Positions 36,546 to 47,424 of a stretch of 64,000 nt of DNA are shown here, piece after piece (position 1 is the stretch's first letter; each line of letters begins with the position of its first letter). The notes below the pieces were generated by a model, which worked only from the letters and a program-made list of their open reading frames with translations, had not been told where the DNA came from and ran no database searches. The position numbers were made by a program, and so were the translations under genes. This stretch comes from Climacium dendroides (Eukaryota > Streptophyta > Bryopsida > Hypnales > Climaciaceae): contig OX467082.1 of the NCBI GenBank assembly GCA_950106755.1, forward strand, positions 2,108,001 through 2,172,000, read 5' to 3'.

Positions 36546-37778
36546 ATAGACAAATTTTATCTTCATGTTATCTGGCTATCATATAGATATCACCAAGTAT
36601 CATCCAAATATCACATAAGTATTGAAGAAATAGTTGAGTACTTCTCCAAAAAGAAAAAGAAAATTCTTTGTCTCTCTATAATATTTATAATTAAGAGCAT
36701 CTTCAATGCAACACTATATAATTGACTTCTAAAGAAGAACAATGGTATTGAACCTCTATTACTATGCACTATGCACCCAAAAGATGTGAATATATTGCCC
36801 TTGCATGCCCCCCCAACTAAACAAATCTAAAACTGTCAATGTGCTTAAAACAATTCAATCTTCCTTCCCATGCCGTCGATCTAAATCATCCAAAAAAATT
36901 ATTTTGATTGAATCCTTGCTGTCAAATTCAAATACTGGTAACAATATTTATGAAATATGTAATATGGTATATGATATACACATAGGTATACAAAATATAC
37001 AAATATATGATACATGGTATATGAATACATGCAAATATATAATATAAAATATACAAACATGGACATTCATAAGTCAATACTCCATATCAATTGGAGTGCT
37101 AGTAGCTACCAAAAAAATATAAATAGGGGGGTACAAAATGAATTTCACAAGTACATTGTGAGTGCCAATTAATTAATTGACAAATTGTGGTCACTATCAC
37201 AAAGCTAACAAAGAATGTCTTCCTTTGATTTTTGTTCTCCTTTGATTTCTTTTATAGGGCAAGTATAGAGGTTTGCATTGAAGACATTAAGTGGTCATAA
37301 GTTCATTTGATAGGTTTTCCTAAATTGTACCTTCATTTCAATGTCCTAGTGTAAAACATTGTCCAACGAGAATCTATTCATTGACCAATATTGTGGCATT
37401 TGAACCTGCAATGTGAAAGTTATGAATTTTTTTAAATTAAAAATTTGAATTAAACTATCTTTTATTTTCAAAAAACATAACTTTCACATCGCATGTCCAA
37501 AGGCCACAAAACAAAGCCCTTGCACTCCTTTATGCAAAAAAACTTTCTAATCGTACCAAGAATGCAACCTTTCCATCTAGCAACAAAACCCTTGCACCCC
37601 TTCCTATGTGAAAGTTATGAACTTTGGAGTTACGATCAAATTTAAAAAATTAGAATACAACCTCTCATTCTATACTATGGTGTCAAAGTTATTGAATTTC
37701 AAAGTTTTAATGAAGTAAGAACTTAGAAAATTACTTTTACTTTTTTCTTTTGGCTTTGCAGGGCATGCGTAACTTACT
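36546..37778. other. Gene-free stretch with R4 copy and TATA-rich tract
   Basis: Includes a degenerate AT-rich simple repeat at about 36945-37060 and an R4 copy at 37420-37580 (TTTCACATCGCATGTCCAAA, CTTGCACTCCTTTATG, ACTTTCTAATCGTACCAAGA). No recognised coding sequence. Confidence 0.5.
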
Positions 37779-38122
37779 ACACTAATGATGATAAATAGTG
37801 TTGGCAACACTAATCACGAAGCATAACACTAATTGTCAACAATCCGGTTAATGTTACCAACACTAAATGTCAACATAGACACTATTTGTCAACTATTGGG
37901 TATAAATTTTTTACAAGTTTACATTTAGTGTTACCTAACTATTTCATCAAAATGCGAAGAAAAACCCGTATGAACTCAAGAAACCTATTACATGCTCAAA
38001 AAAGTTTCTGCTCAGAAAAATGAACACAACACTAAATGCCAACTAATTGAAGTTTAGAGTGACCCGGGTAAAAATCTAGGTCACACTAATCACAACATAA
38101 CACTATTTATCCTCATTAGTGT
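37779..38122. mobile_element. MITE related to 12396-12622
   Basis: 344 bp. The left end ACACTAATGATGATAAATAG and right end CTATTTATCCTCATTAGTGT are inverted with one mismatch. The terminus is the same sequence as the foldback element at 12396, but the interior differs and contains several ACACTAA motifs. It ends about 940 bases upstream of the GLUTAMINE DUMPER-like start codon, inside its possible promoter. Confidence 0.75.
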
Positions 38123-39065
38123 CCTGGACTTGAAACATTGACCATTCTCGACTGGTCCTGGCGTCCGTCGCCTTCCTGCACCCCGAGGCCCCCAGCGCGA
38201 GTCATTGCGTTGACGCGCTTTCAAGTTTTCCATACTAAAAGAAGGCTCAGGTCCTTGAAAATCTTGTCATGATTCCTGTGTGAGACTAAGTCATGGTCCC
38301 CACAAACCTTCTTCTAGGAAATGCACAAGTACAATGACAACAGCGTTTGCTGGTAGCCCACCAAATATGCAGAGATTGTTTAATGCATGCGCCAAATTTC
38401 ATTCGTGCGACCCTTTGCTTGTTGTTGTTGTTGGGAAATCTGTGTGCATTTGGAGAGGAGGATGTGGCGAGCAAGAGCTTCCTGTTGGTAGCACCACCGT
38501 GACCTCTAGCTGCTTCAATTCCCTGCTGCAGGCAAATTTTGGTGAATTTCTTGAACTTGACTGTGAGGTCAGATCAATGATTGGTTTTAGGCCGGATTTT
38601 TTTGCTTGTTGAACGCCCAGAGGACTCGTTCTGTGGTGTTGGGGATTAATTCCGAATTGGATGTGGTATGAAATCGATCAGTAGAAGCTTGATCCAGATT
38701 CGTGCTTGCTCAATTTAATTAGAAACCTAAATGTTTAATTGGGAAAGAGACGAGCGCTGTAGCACTGCTGTGAACCTTGTTGTTTCCAATTTTTGAGGGT
38801 TACGAATATTGTGCAATGTCTGAAGGAGTCGTTGCGTTCTTGAGCGGTTGTCGGTAATGATTTTTCAAAGGGAGTGCGGTATGAAACCTTCAGGAGCTTG
38901 GTACCGACACTGGAAAACCATTGTTCAAATTTGGAAACGGATGTTACTTTGGAAGGTGTAGTGATAGCCGATCTTGTTGTGATTTTGTTGAATGGGGAAG
39001 ACGCTCGATCATAACAATCTTTCGTGATATTCACAGATGCAGGAGAACGAAAAATAGTGGTGAAG
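38123..39065 (+). promoter_or_regulatory. Promoter/5' leader of the GDU-like gene
   Basis: The GC content steps up right after the MITE and remains gene-like. A 110-codon frame (38280-38612) has no recognisable domain. A 6-codon upstream ORF begins at 39037 and ends before the main ATG at 39066. Transcription start not determinable. Confidence 0.45.
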
Positions 39066-39545
39066 ATGTCTGAAGGTAATTGGCGACCCAACGATGGACA
39101 TGGTCCGGATATGGGAGACGGGCCGTCGTCGTCTTCCAGAAGCGTGCCGATCTACGTGCTGTTCCTCATCATGCTGGCCTCCGGGATCTTCACGCTCGTC
39201 TTCTTGTGGATCTGCGTGCAGTGCTTCTACCACAAGCGGCGCATGAGGCGCTCGAGGGCGGACATCGAACGGAACGCGGCAGCGCAACGGCCGTGGCAAG
39301 CAGAAGCTCCCGCGGATGGAGCTCTAGCAAAGGATTTGGAAGCGGACGCGAAGCGTTGCGACGCGAGCGAGGTTGAGTTGACGTATGTGGTGATGGCGGG
39401 CGAAGAGCAGCCCACCTTCTTGGCAAAGCCTCTCAGAAATACTAATTCAGAAGAAGAGAAGCCTTCGGTTTCGTCTCCGACTAAGCTTGATGAGAGAGAC
39501 GAAGCCCTCGTTGCTGCAAAGCCGGGTAAAACCTCGGCCTCATGA
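39066..39545 (+). CDS. GLUTAMINE DUMPER-like membrane protein
   Basis: A single exon of 159 residues, close to the 158 of Arabidopsis GDU1. A polar N-terminus (1-27) is followed by one membrane helix (about 28-54, PIYVLFLIMLASG onward), a basic HKRRMRRSR stretch that should face the cytosol, then YVVMAGEEQPTFLAKP at 107-122. The last matches the VIMAG motif that defines the family, with Val for Ile. The acidic, Ser-rich tail is also typical. In Arabidopsis, GDU proteins raise amino-acid export and bind the ubiquitin ligase LOG2 through this region; the same role here is inferred. The frame is open upstream to a GTG at 39024 without an earlier ATG, so 39066 is the start. No sign of damage. Confidence 0.78.
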   Translation: MSEGNWRPNDGHGPDMGDGPSSSSRSVPIYVLFLIMLASGIFTLVFLWICVQCFYHKRRMRRSRADIERNAAAQRPWQAEAPADGALAKDLEADAKRCDASEVELTYVVMAGEEQPTFLAKPLRNTNSEEEKPSVSSPTKLDERDEALVAAKPGKTSAS

Positions 39546-42500
39546 GAGTTAGGGTTTTTCAATAAGGTGAGAGACATTACCACCAGTCTTCTGGAAAACC
39601 AATGGCAGTTCTCTTGTCACTGGATTTAGGAACATAAAAATATTCAAAAGGCCTCCCATTCTGCTGCGTAGGTCCTCGATGTACGTCCCCAAGTTTTATC
39701 CAAAACTCTGAAAATTTGCAGGAGGAGCATTGAGTACTGGAAAAAAAATCTGGGCCAAGATTTTTTTGAAGTTGACCCTGGACCTTGTTCCAGACCTAGA
39801 TGCAGGAAGCCAAAGGCGATGCACTTGCTCGCCCTCTTGATTTCTTCTAATCTCCTGTAGATTGTACAGATCTTCTAATTTAGATTGTACATATCTTTTG
39901 ATGTAAAACAGTTTATTAGACTCTGTGAAATTGATGTGAAGAGGATGTTAATTTATGGTTAGGGGGCTTGAGATAGAGTACATGACATCGAATACAAGGT
40001 GTCAAAGTTCATGATTTCTCCTACCACATTTTATTGTTTTAGGCTTTGTGTTTATATGAGCTGAGAATTTTGTCTCCAAATATTTGTTCCTTCAAAAAGT
40101 TTTCAAGTGTTATGAGCCTAGAATGTCATCTCCAAAGTATTTGCTCATGTGTTTCTCTCTTTTGGGATTGAAAGTTTGCATTTGACAAACCCGTATTTGT
40201 ATGCACTCTTTCTTTTGTTGTAGTGGAGAGGATGATCTTTGGGAGTGGTTTTGCTTCTACAATTGAGTGACCTTTTGTTGTAATTAAGTAGATTGAAATG
40301 CATTTAGAAGATGAAAGGTAGACACAAATAGGTATTTGTCAAATTATATGATATGGTTTTCTTTTTTGCAATGAATTGAGGATATTGTACTGCTTTGTTT
40401 CTTGTTTAGATTAGTTTTAGTATATACTCTAGGATAGAAGTTCATGTGTTGGACCTTGAATAAGTCCTTGGTTTGAGTACTTATTTTCTTTGAGTTAGGC
40501 ATTAGTTTGGAGACTTGGTTATTTGTCACTAACCAATGAAGTACATTATTGTCATGATTTCATCCTTGCTCATAGTCACATATTCAACCATACATATTTT
40601 CATTCATAATTATAATCTTGAGTTTAAAATTTGATTCTCAAAAGCTAAAAAAAACTTTATATTATTTATGCACTAGAGGGTTATGCAAATGTTGTAATGT
40701 AAACATCTACATAAGTTAATTTGATTAGCAAGAGTGTTGGAATAGTGCAAAATCCTATTTGTATTTAGAATGTATATATAAGGCTCTCAATTACTTTAAC
40801 CTTTGCATGGTGTCAGATCATTTTTAGTATCTTTATGAATATTTTTTTATTGAAATTTTAAAAAGTCTATATTGAATAATTGATTTGTAATAACATTTTT
40901 TTGGAAGAATGTAGCTTTAGACCAAATTTTGTATTTTCATTTAGTCTTTTAAGTGCATTACTATATCCCATATGGAAGTCCTAAATCTTTTGTTAGTTAA
41001 AGTTATTGGTGAAGCATGATGTGTAGTGAGACAATGACATCAAAGAGCAGATTTAACTCATCGAGTTTGTGTTAAGGTGCTTACCCCCTTATTGCAATAG
41101 AATAAATTGGGTATTTTCCTATTTATTCGATTGTCTTGTTTTTTTATGAAATCTTGTTGGAAATCAAAAAGATAATTTAGATCATCTTCTTATGCATTTT
41201 TTGGATAATGTATAAATAAAGATTGAATTTTCAAAGTGTTAAAATTAGGTATATTCAATAGCAACCTTAGCCTCTTACAAATAGAGGTTGTACATTTTAG
41301 GAAAGAATTAGTAGCTAAGGGTTGATTTTAGAAACTAAGAGCAATTCCATTACAAACTTCAAGTTAAACTTTTGGACTTCACTGTATCATTGTTATTGCT
41401 TTCCACTCTTTGTAAAGAGACACTATAATGCACCGTCTAAAGTACTTTTGAGGTCATTCATGTCTTCATGAGAGCTTATGCAATCTACAAGCCAAGTGTC
41501 AATCCAAGTGTCAATTAAGAGGGAGCAACATTGGTGAGAGTGACATGTCCCAATGGCAATAAGGTTATTATGGAGATGAAATGGTATACACTAATTCTTC
41601 CAAAAGATGCGGAGATGCTAGTGGAAGTGGCCTCAAGGGTTGACCCTCGAATGACTTTACACATTGTATGTGAAGTTGATGCAATGGACATGCCCCAAGG
41701 TGCACTTACCTAAAGCACATTTCAAGCAACATGATTCTTCACATCCTTATCTTGGTGTCGTTTGAAATTGAACGTCTTGAACTTTTATCAAATCCATGTA
41801 CTGGTTGGTGTTGTTTGAGTTTGAACATTTTGAACTTAAAAAAATTCCATATACTAAAAAAGACAAGTCACAAATCCAAACTAATTTCCTTATGGGAAAT
41901 TGCTCACATAATGTCTACTTGAAGGAAGAGGAGTCAGGGAATTAGTCCAAATCAATCAAACTCGGTAATTGTTGAAGCTATTCAAAAGAGAGAAGAGAGA
42001 ATTCACTGGAGCATGGTGTGGCTTCTCACCATGCACTATAGTACATGCTAGAACAACAAGAAGTACTAGGCTTGTGCAAACGGAGTGAGCTTGGTCTCGT
42101 AATCCAAAACGACCCATACTTCCCAAAGTCATATAATCCAGAATTTTCCAAGCTTAATCACTATTGGTGAGAAGCAAAGCATTTGCTTCTAGTGATTTGG
42201 CAATATCACAACCATTGCAAGTCCATTAGTGGATCTTGAAAGAGTATCCAAAATAGCTTTGCTTGTTGACATTGCCATAGGGTTTATCGTGCACGGAGTG
42301 CAACTATGCATCTACACTGCAACAATCCTGAGTGCTCTCAGCCGTGTCGGCTACATCACGTATGTGTCTCATTCAACCCAATGTGTTACCCTAATCCTTC
42401 AAATTTCTTGGTGAACATGCTTTCATGTTATTTTATGAATAGAAAAGAGCTGTTGACACTTACATGGTGTTATTTGCATTTTGATAGAATATGTACGAGT

Positions 42501-42549
42501 GTAATTCTTGGGAGATGTAGTGAACTGTGAAGAGATTTCTAGATGCTAG
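39546..42549. other. 3' flank of the GDU-like gene, then AT-rich gene-free DNA
   Basis: The first 400 bases or so are probably the 3' untranslated region (TGTACATATCTTTTGATGTA near 39886). Beyond that there are short frames only (for example 41531-41713, 60 codons), none recognisable. Confidence 0.45.
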
Positions 42550-44170
42550 AGTCTAATTTTGTCAGTCAAATTTGTATGAGTTTCTTGTGCAAGTACTCAA
42601 AGTGGGAGGTTGTAGACCACTATTACTCAGTGACAATGGGCAATCCCATTGCTTGATTTGGAATTCTTGCAGCATACACGGCGAGGGAATCCAAAACTCA
42701 AGACTAAAGCAGGTTTTCGAGTTGTCGATGAGGCTGGGGGACTCCATTGTCAGCGCGGTACTTGATCTGCTTGTGAAACTATTTATCAAGTCTTGCACTA
42801 GCTGCCATTCCCAGTCTTTTGCAAATCATTGGTTATGCGAAGGATGTAATGCTCTGTGAGTGTAGGTTTTCAGCAACTGCTAAACTTTGCATTCACCATC
42901 TAAAATCAGTAATTTGGTGCTGCAGACGATAGATTTCATGAACATTTTCCAGAGGCCAGAAAGACCACCCCCTCTTGTTAATGCTGCAGGCACTTGAAGT
43001 AAAAGCCTTCTACTGCCATGGTTTTGCCCCCTGCAAATCTAAGCAAGTTTGAAATGTGTGAATGTCATACCCGAACCGTGCTTATGATTAAACAGATTTC
43101 TCTAGCCATGACCATTGGCCTGTCTTGCAATGATATGAATCTTCACACAAAAATTAGCATTATAATTTAGATGAGATGCACAAGTGCACACTGGTCACCC
43201 TGGTGAGAACAGAAAGACTGTTGTGTAGATTGAGTGACGGATGAGAAACTGGTAGAGTCAAAGAGTGCAAAAGATATACCGATGATTAATACTTCAACAT
43301 TAAAACTAGATGTGGAACAATTTCATGTGCAATGGAATGTTAATTAAGAAGTTTGAATTGCAGTCCAGATTAGGACTGGGTCTAGCTAGACTGAAAGACT
43401 TCAATTCATCAATGCCCAGTTTTCACTTTCATGCAATCTCGATCTTTTCTTGCTCGAAATCGCCGCACCTAAAAAACTAGAAATGATAATTTCTCTTGTA
43501 TCTTGCTGCTTGTAAAATTGTAATGAAATGTGAGCTTCATATTGGCAAGGAACCATCCATCTCATGCGCACCAAAATGTTACATGTACTGGGCTTAGGGT
43601 TTAAGTCAAAGTTGTAAGGAATTCGTAATGAGAAATCTCTGTCAAAGACTTACTGGCATAAGATATGTTGCGATGTGCTCCATGCGTCGAATTGCTGTAT
43701 GTGACAAAGTGGGTAAGCTTGCAGGCTTAGCCCCGTTTGTATACGACGATTTGAGTTGATCACAAAAATTTCTCCATTCTAATGAAAGTTCCTGCTTGGA
43801 GTTGTTTCTCATGATGCTCACGCAATGGATTTGATGAAAGATTATAATGTTATCATCTTAAAACCCTCTCGATTTATCAAATCACCGAATAAATAAGAAG
43901 AAACACAATCTTTGGCTCCATTTGCACTGATAAATTCAGAAATCTTGTATTGGTTTCAAGATTTTTCCTCCTAAAGCTACATCCTGAGTGAGCGTTCTCA
44001 TCAATGTCAGCTACACAAACTGTCATAATTATGATTTTGAAGGCGGTATAGGGACAATTGACGAGGTAGCCATAATTTGAAATTGAAACTGATTGCAACA
44101 AGATGCAACCTGCAAACTCATCTACAAGCTAGAAGAGGACAGTACGAGAAGCAAGAGAGGAACAATGCGT
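42550..44170. other. Unassigned moderately GC-richer tract
   Basis: Composition is closer to introns/untranslated regions of the four genes than to the surrounding AT-rich DNA. The longest frames are 95 codons (42572-42859, plus) and 78 codons (42562-42798, minus), overlapping and unrecognised. Candidates are a non-coding transcript, an eroded gene, or unique intergenic DNA. Confidence 0.35.
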
Positions 44171-45075
44171 ACTGAAGTGATTTGGTTTGTGAGATTCAAC
44201 CTTTGATATACAAAATGAAGATAACTCAATATGTGGCTAAAAGTATCTAAATTGGTATTGGAACCATTTTTAGTTAGATTGTAGATTTAAGCCAATACAA
44301 CTAAGCTAAAGGTGTTTGAGTTACTTTGTGTTTGACCTAATTTAAATTGTTTTTTAGACTAAAAGAGTTCAAGTTGGTGTTAGACTCCTATTTTAAATTA
44401 ACTTTGAGGGATTTTGGAATAGATATTTAAAGCACTCACACCTCAGTGCATCCAATGTGACCTCATCGTTACATAGCATGCCCCCCGCAATTTTCATGCC
44501 TCATTGTTACTTGAGCAACAGACACAAGTGTTGCGGTCTTTTCAAAGCGAAGCCCACCCACCCAATAATTGAGGGCCTTCGTAATTTTGTACATGAGTGT
44601 AGATTTTGGTAATCTTATTGTTAGACTTGGTCCAAGCTTTATACAATTGGATTGAATGGCTTCATGCAACTTTACTAACTCCTAACAAGGGTCACAATGT
44701 TGTTCATGAAATCAACAATCAACTCAGAAACAATGACCATTTAGTTTCCACTGACCTTCACATCATGTGACAATGGGATTGGTTGGTAGCTCCTCGATTA
44801 GGATCCCTACACTGGCCTCCCACAACCCTTGTTGTGCATCGTTTTTGATGCACTAGGATGCAAGGTGCTTCTTAGAGTTTGAAGGGGTTTCAATTTCATT
44901 GACTTTCTCCGTAGGTTCCTAACATTTATCTATGCAATACTTGCTCTTGGAGTTGCCTATGCCTTATGTTTAATCTTCCTTGTGCTTGCGAATTTCCGTC
45001 CTATGGAGATTTCAAATACTATAGTTGAAGTAAAGTTGAAACGAAACAATATAAATGAGATTGTAGATAGGAAAT
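44171..45075. other. Gene-free stretch
   Basis: Short frames without domains on both strands. No repeats noticed. Confidence 0.45.
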
Positions 45076-45247
45076 CACTAGTAGAAAACGCAGAAATTTT
45101 TGTTGTTTCGATGATGTTGTTTTGGTCACCAAACAACAGATTTCTGCTGAAATTTACAGAAATCTGTAAATTTCAGCAGAAATCTGTTGTTTGGTGACCA
45201 AAACAACGTCATCGAAACAACAGAAATTTCTGCATTTTTTACTAGTG
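45076..45247. mobile_element. CACTA-type foldback MITE, near-perfect hairpin
   Basis: 172 bp beginning CACTAGTAGAAAACGCAG and ending in its inverted partner TTTTTTACTAGTG. The flanks are AAT on both sides (45073-45075 and 45248-45250), the 3-bp target duplication expected for CACTA transposases. The two arms of about 80 bases are almost perfectly complementary, with the turn at ACAGAAATCTGT, so RNA from it would fold into a long hairpin. Frames 44982-45197 and 45187-45381 read through it and are not genes. Confidence 0.93.
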
Positions 45248-46584
45248 AATGGACTTTCCTTAAGAAAAAGTTGATGGGAAGTCTCTATCACAAAGACTTT
45301 AGCCAACAAACTGAAGAATACAAGAGATTGGTGAAGGGCATAATGATGCCTGAAATAAGCTTACAACAAACTAACTTATGAGCAGTGTTCACAGATGTAG
45401 CTAAATTCAGCAATCCTTCTACCAAAACTTTTTTCTTCCTATAAACAATGTGAAAAACACACATGCGAAATTTGAAATTGTAGCACATTTAGTTGAGTGT
45501 TTCTAGCTTCTTGAGCTAAATATGAAAATCACAATTTGGGACCACTGCCTATGAGTCACAGCAGAGGCGACCTTGTCAAATGGGTCGTCGAATATTGTAT
45601 TGTGATTACCGTAAAATCTGAAGCACATTGTTCATTGTTTGTTGCAAACAGAAAGTTTACTTGCAGACTGGATCATAGCAAGGTAAGCAAGCCAGCTCTG
45701 AGTGATGTATGAAAGTAAAGCTGAGCATTGCATCAAAGCAAGTTAGTACGTGCATTGCTCGTGTGCTTAACAGCTTCGAGTTTGACCCAGTAAACTGAAG
45801 CTGTTGATATAGTTTTTGCTTCTGTAGTTGTGTTGAGAGAAAATTTCAGATTAGCTTAACACAAGTTTGTTGTTATAGTTTCCCTTTCATTGCAAGTTGT
45901 GTTGAAAATATTGCAGAATAGCATGGCATAGCTTTGTTGTTATTAACCCCTAAAGACCTAAGGCCTTTTTTCCATCAAAACCTACTCAAAACTGTCATTT
46001 CTATTGCAAAGAGCAAAAAACTTTTAAAAAAAAAAAAAATGTTTTTTTTACATATCTAATTGCACTAGTATAAGAATGCGTGGAAAAAGTTTCATAAACT
46101 TTGACTATGTGGATTGCAAGATATATTGATAAGGGGTTAGAGAAATGCCAAGACCTTGAGATCTATGAAAAATATGGAAAAGAAGTCTGAGTGAAATAGC
46201 CTAGTTGAAGATACAAGGTGTACCCTAATCTACCAAAAATCACCCCAATGAATTCTAGGTTTCTGATAGAAATATCTGCCACTTCTCGACTTCCCCTAGA
46301 ATCTACGTTTCGGACCTAAATATCTTTGTAGAATCTAGGTTCTCAACAATTATCTAATCGCGTATGCAGTCGTGTCATCTCTCTCATATCTTTTGCTGCC
46401 GTCCTCTGGGGTCGCTGTGAGCTCTGTCGCAGATTCCTACGACGCTTTGGTTCGGATTGAGTGTCGGAACTTCGCAAATATGTACTCCGTGGTCGCACTT
46501 CTAGCATCGGGATGCAGAGATTGAAACACTGCAGAACTTTCTTCAGGCAGTAATAGGAGGTGAGAGAATAATAGTTCCAAATTC
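45248..46584. other. Gene-free stretch upstream of the EXECUTER gene
   Basis: Contains a degenerate repeat with GTTGTGTTGAGAGAAAATTT and GTTGTGTTGAAAATATTGCA (about 45790-45940) and an inverted R1 copy (45950-46130). GC content rises from about 46370, so the distal EXECUTER promoter may begin here. Confidence 0.45.
45950..46130 (-). repeat. Dispersed repeat R1, inverted copy
   Basis: The plus strand reads AACCCCTAAAGACCTAAGGC, AAACTGTCATTTCTATTGCA and AGAGCAAAAAACTTTT, the reverse complement of the right half of the copies at 441, 19670 and 36300. Confidence 0.65.
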
Positions 46585-46965
46585 GAAGCCATTCTGGGTA
46601 GGGTGTAATTTCGATTTGGCCTGGGTTGATGCAACAATTTCATCTTCAATTTCTCGACCATAGGTTTCGTATGATGTTTTTCAGGCGGGGTGTGGCTTAG
46701 TTTTGTGTTTGTCTCGTGGAGAACCTAAGGTAGCAGAACCTAAGATGGGAATACTCTAAACTGAGACATCTTGCTAACTGAATATGGTTCCCACGATTAC
46801 ACTAGTCGAATTTTTATAGAGTCTTGTTAAAGAATGAAAATGAATGGGATCTGAGTATGCTTTAATTGGATAACTGTATGCAAAAGTTTCAAGGATTCAA
46901 AGCTCATCGTCTAAGATTTTAGGGCGTTGGAATTAGAACACTTTTGGAATTGTGTTCTCCTTCCC
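46585..46965 (+). repeat. Upstream tandem duplication, copy 1
   Basis: About 380 bases repeated directly after itself at 46971-47325. Shared blocks in order: GTAGGGTG, GTTGATGC, TTTCTC.ACCATA, GTTTCGTATGATGTTTT, GGAGAACCTAA, GAACTGAGAC, AGTCGAATTTTTATA, GTTCAAAGCTCATC and GGCGTTGGAATTAG. The right part resembles an R2 repeat (TTGTTAAAGAATGAAA, GGATAACTGTATGCAAAAGT). Confidence 0.8.
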
Positions 46966-46970
46966 TATGT

Positions 46971-47325
46971 GGAGCCACTCTAGGGTAGGGTGAAATTTGG
47001 TGCTACCTGAGTTGATGCGAAACAGTTTCTTCCTCTATTTCTCAACCATATGTTTCGTATGATGTTTTGTGGATGTCCACGGGCAGTGTAGGGTTTAGTC
47101 TTGTGTTGTGTTCAGGAGAACCTAAAATAAGAGAACCTTACATGGACATATTTTGAACTGAGCACAGTTCCTACTAGTAGACTAGTTGAATTTTTATAAA
47201 TTATTGTTAGCAAATGAAACGGACCTTAGCAAGCGCGTGCAGAAGTTATGATGGTTCAAAGCTCATCATCAAAGCTTTTAGGGTGTCGGAATTAGGACAC
47301 TATTGGGATTGGATTCTCCTAGCTC
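46971..47325 (+). repeat. Upstream tandem duplication, copy 2
   Basis: Second copy of 46585-46965, about 75-80% similar by eye, ending about 100 bases before the EXECUTER start codon. It therefore forms the proximal promoter and/or 5' leader of that gene. A 95-codon frame starting in it (47214-47501) overlaps the main start in another frame and would be an upstream ORF if transcribed. Confidence 0.8.
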
Positions 47326-47424
47326 ATGTGTTATCTTATCTGCCGCACTTGTTTGCAGAGAAGCCGAGAGAACATACCAGAAGCTTCCAAATCAAGTTGA
47401 GAAACAAGCGGTATATGTTCTACA

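Noticed and set aside
38280..38612. 110-codon frame upstream of the GDU-like gene as a separate gene
   Set aside because: No domain-like sequence and it sits in the probable 5' leader; treated as leader.
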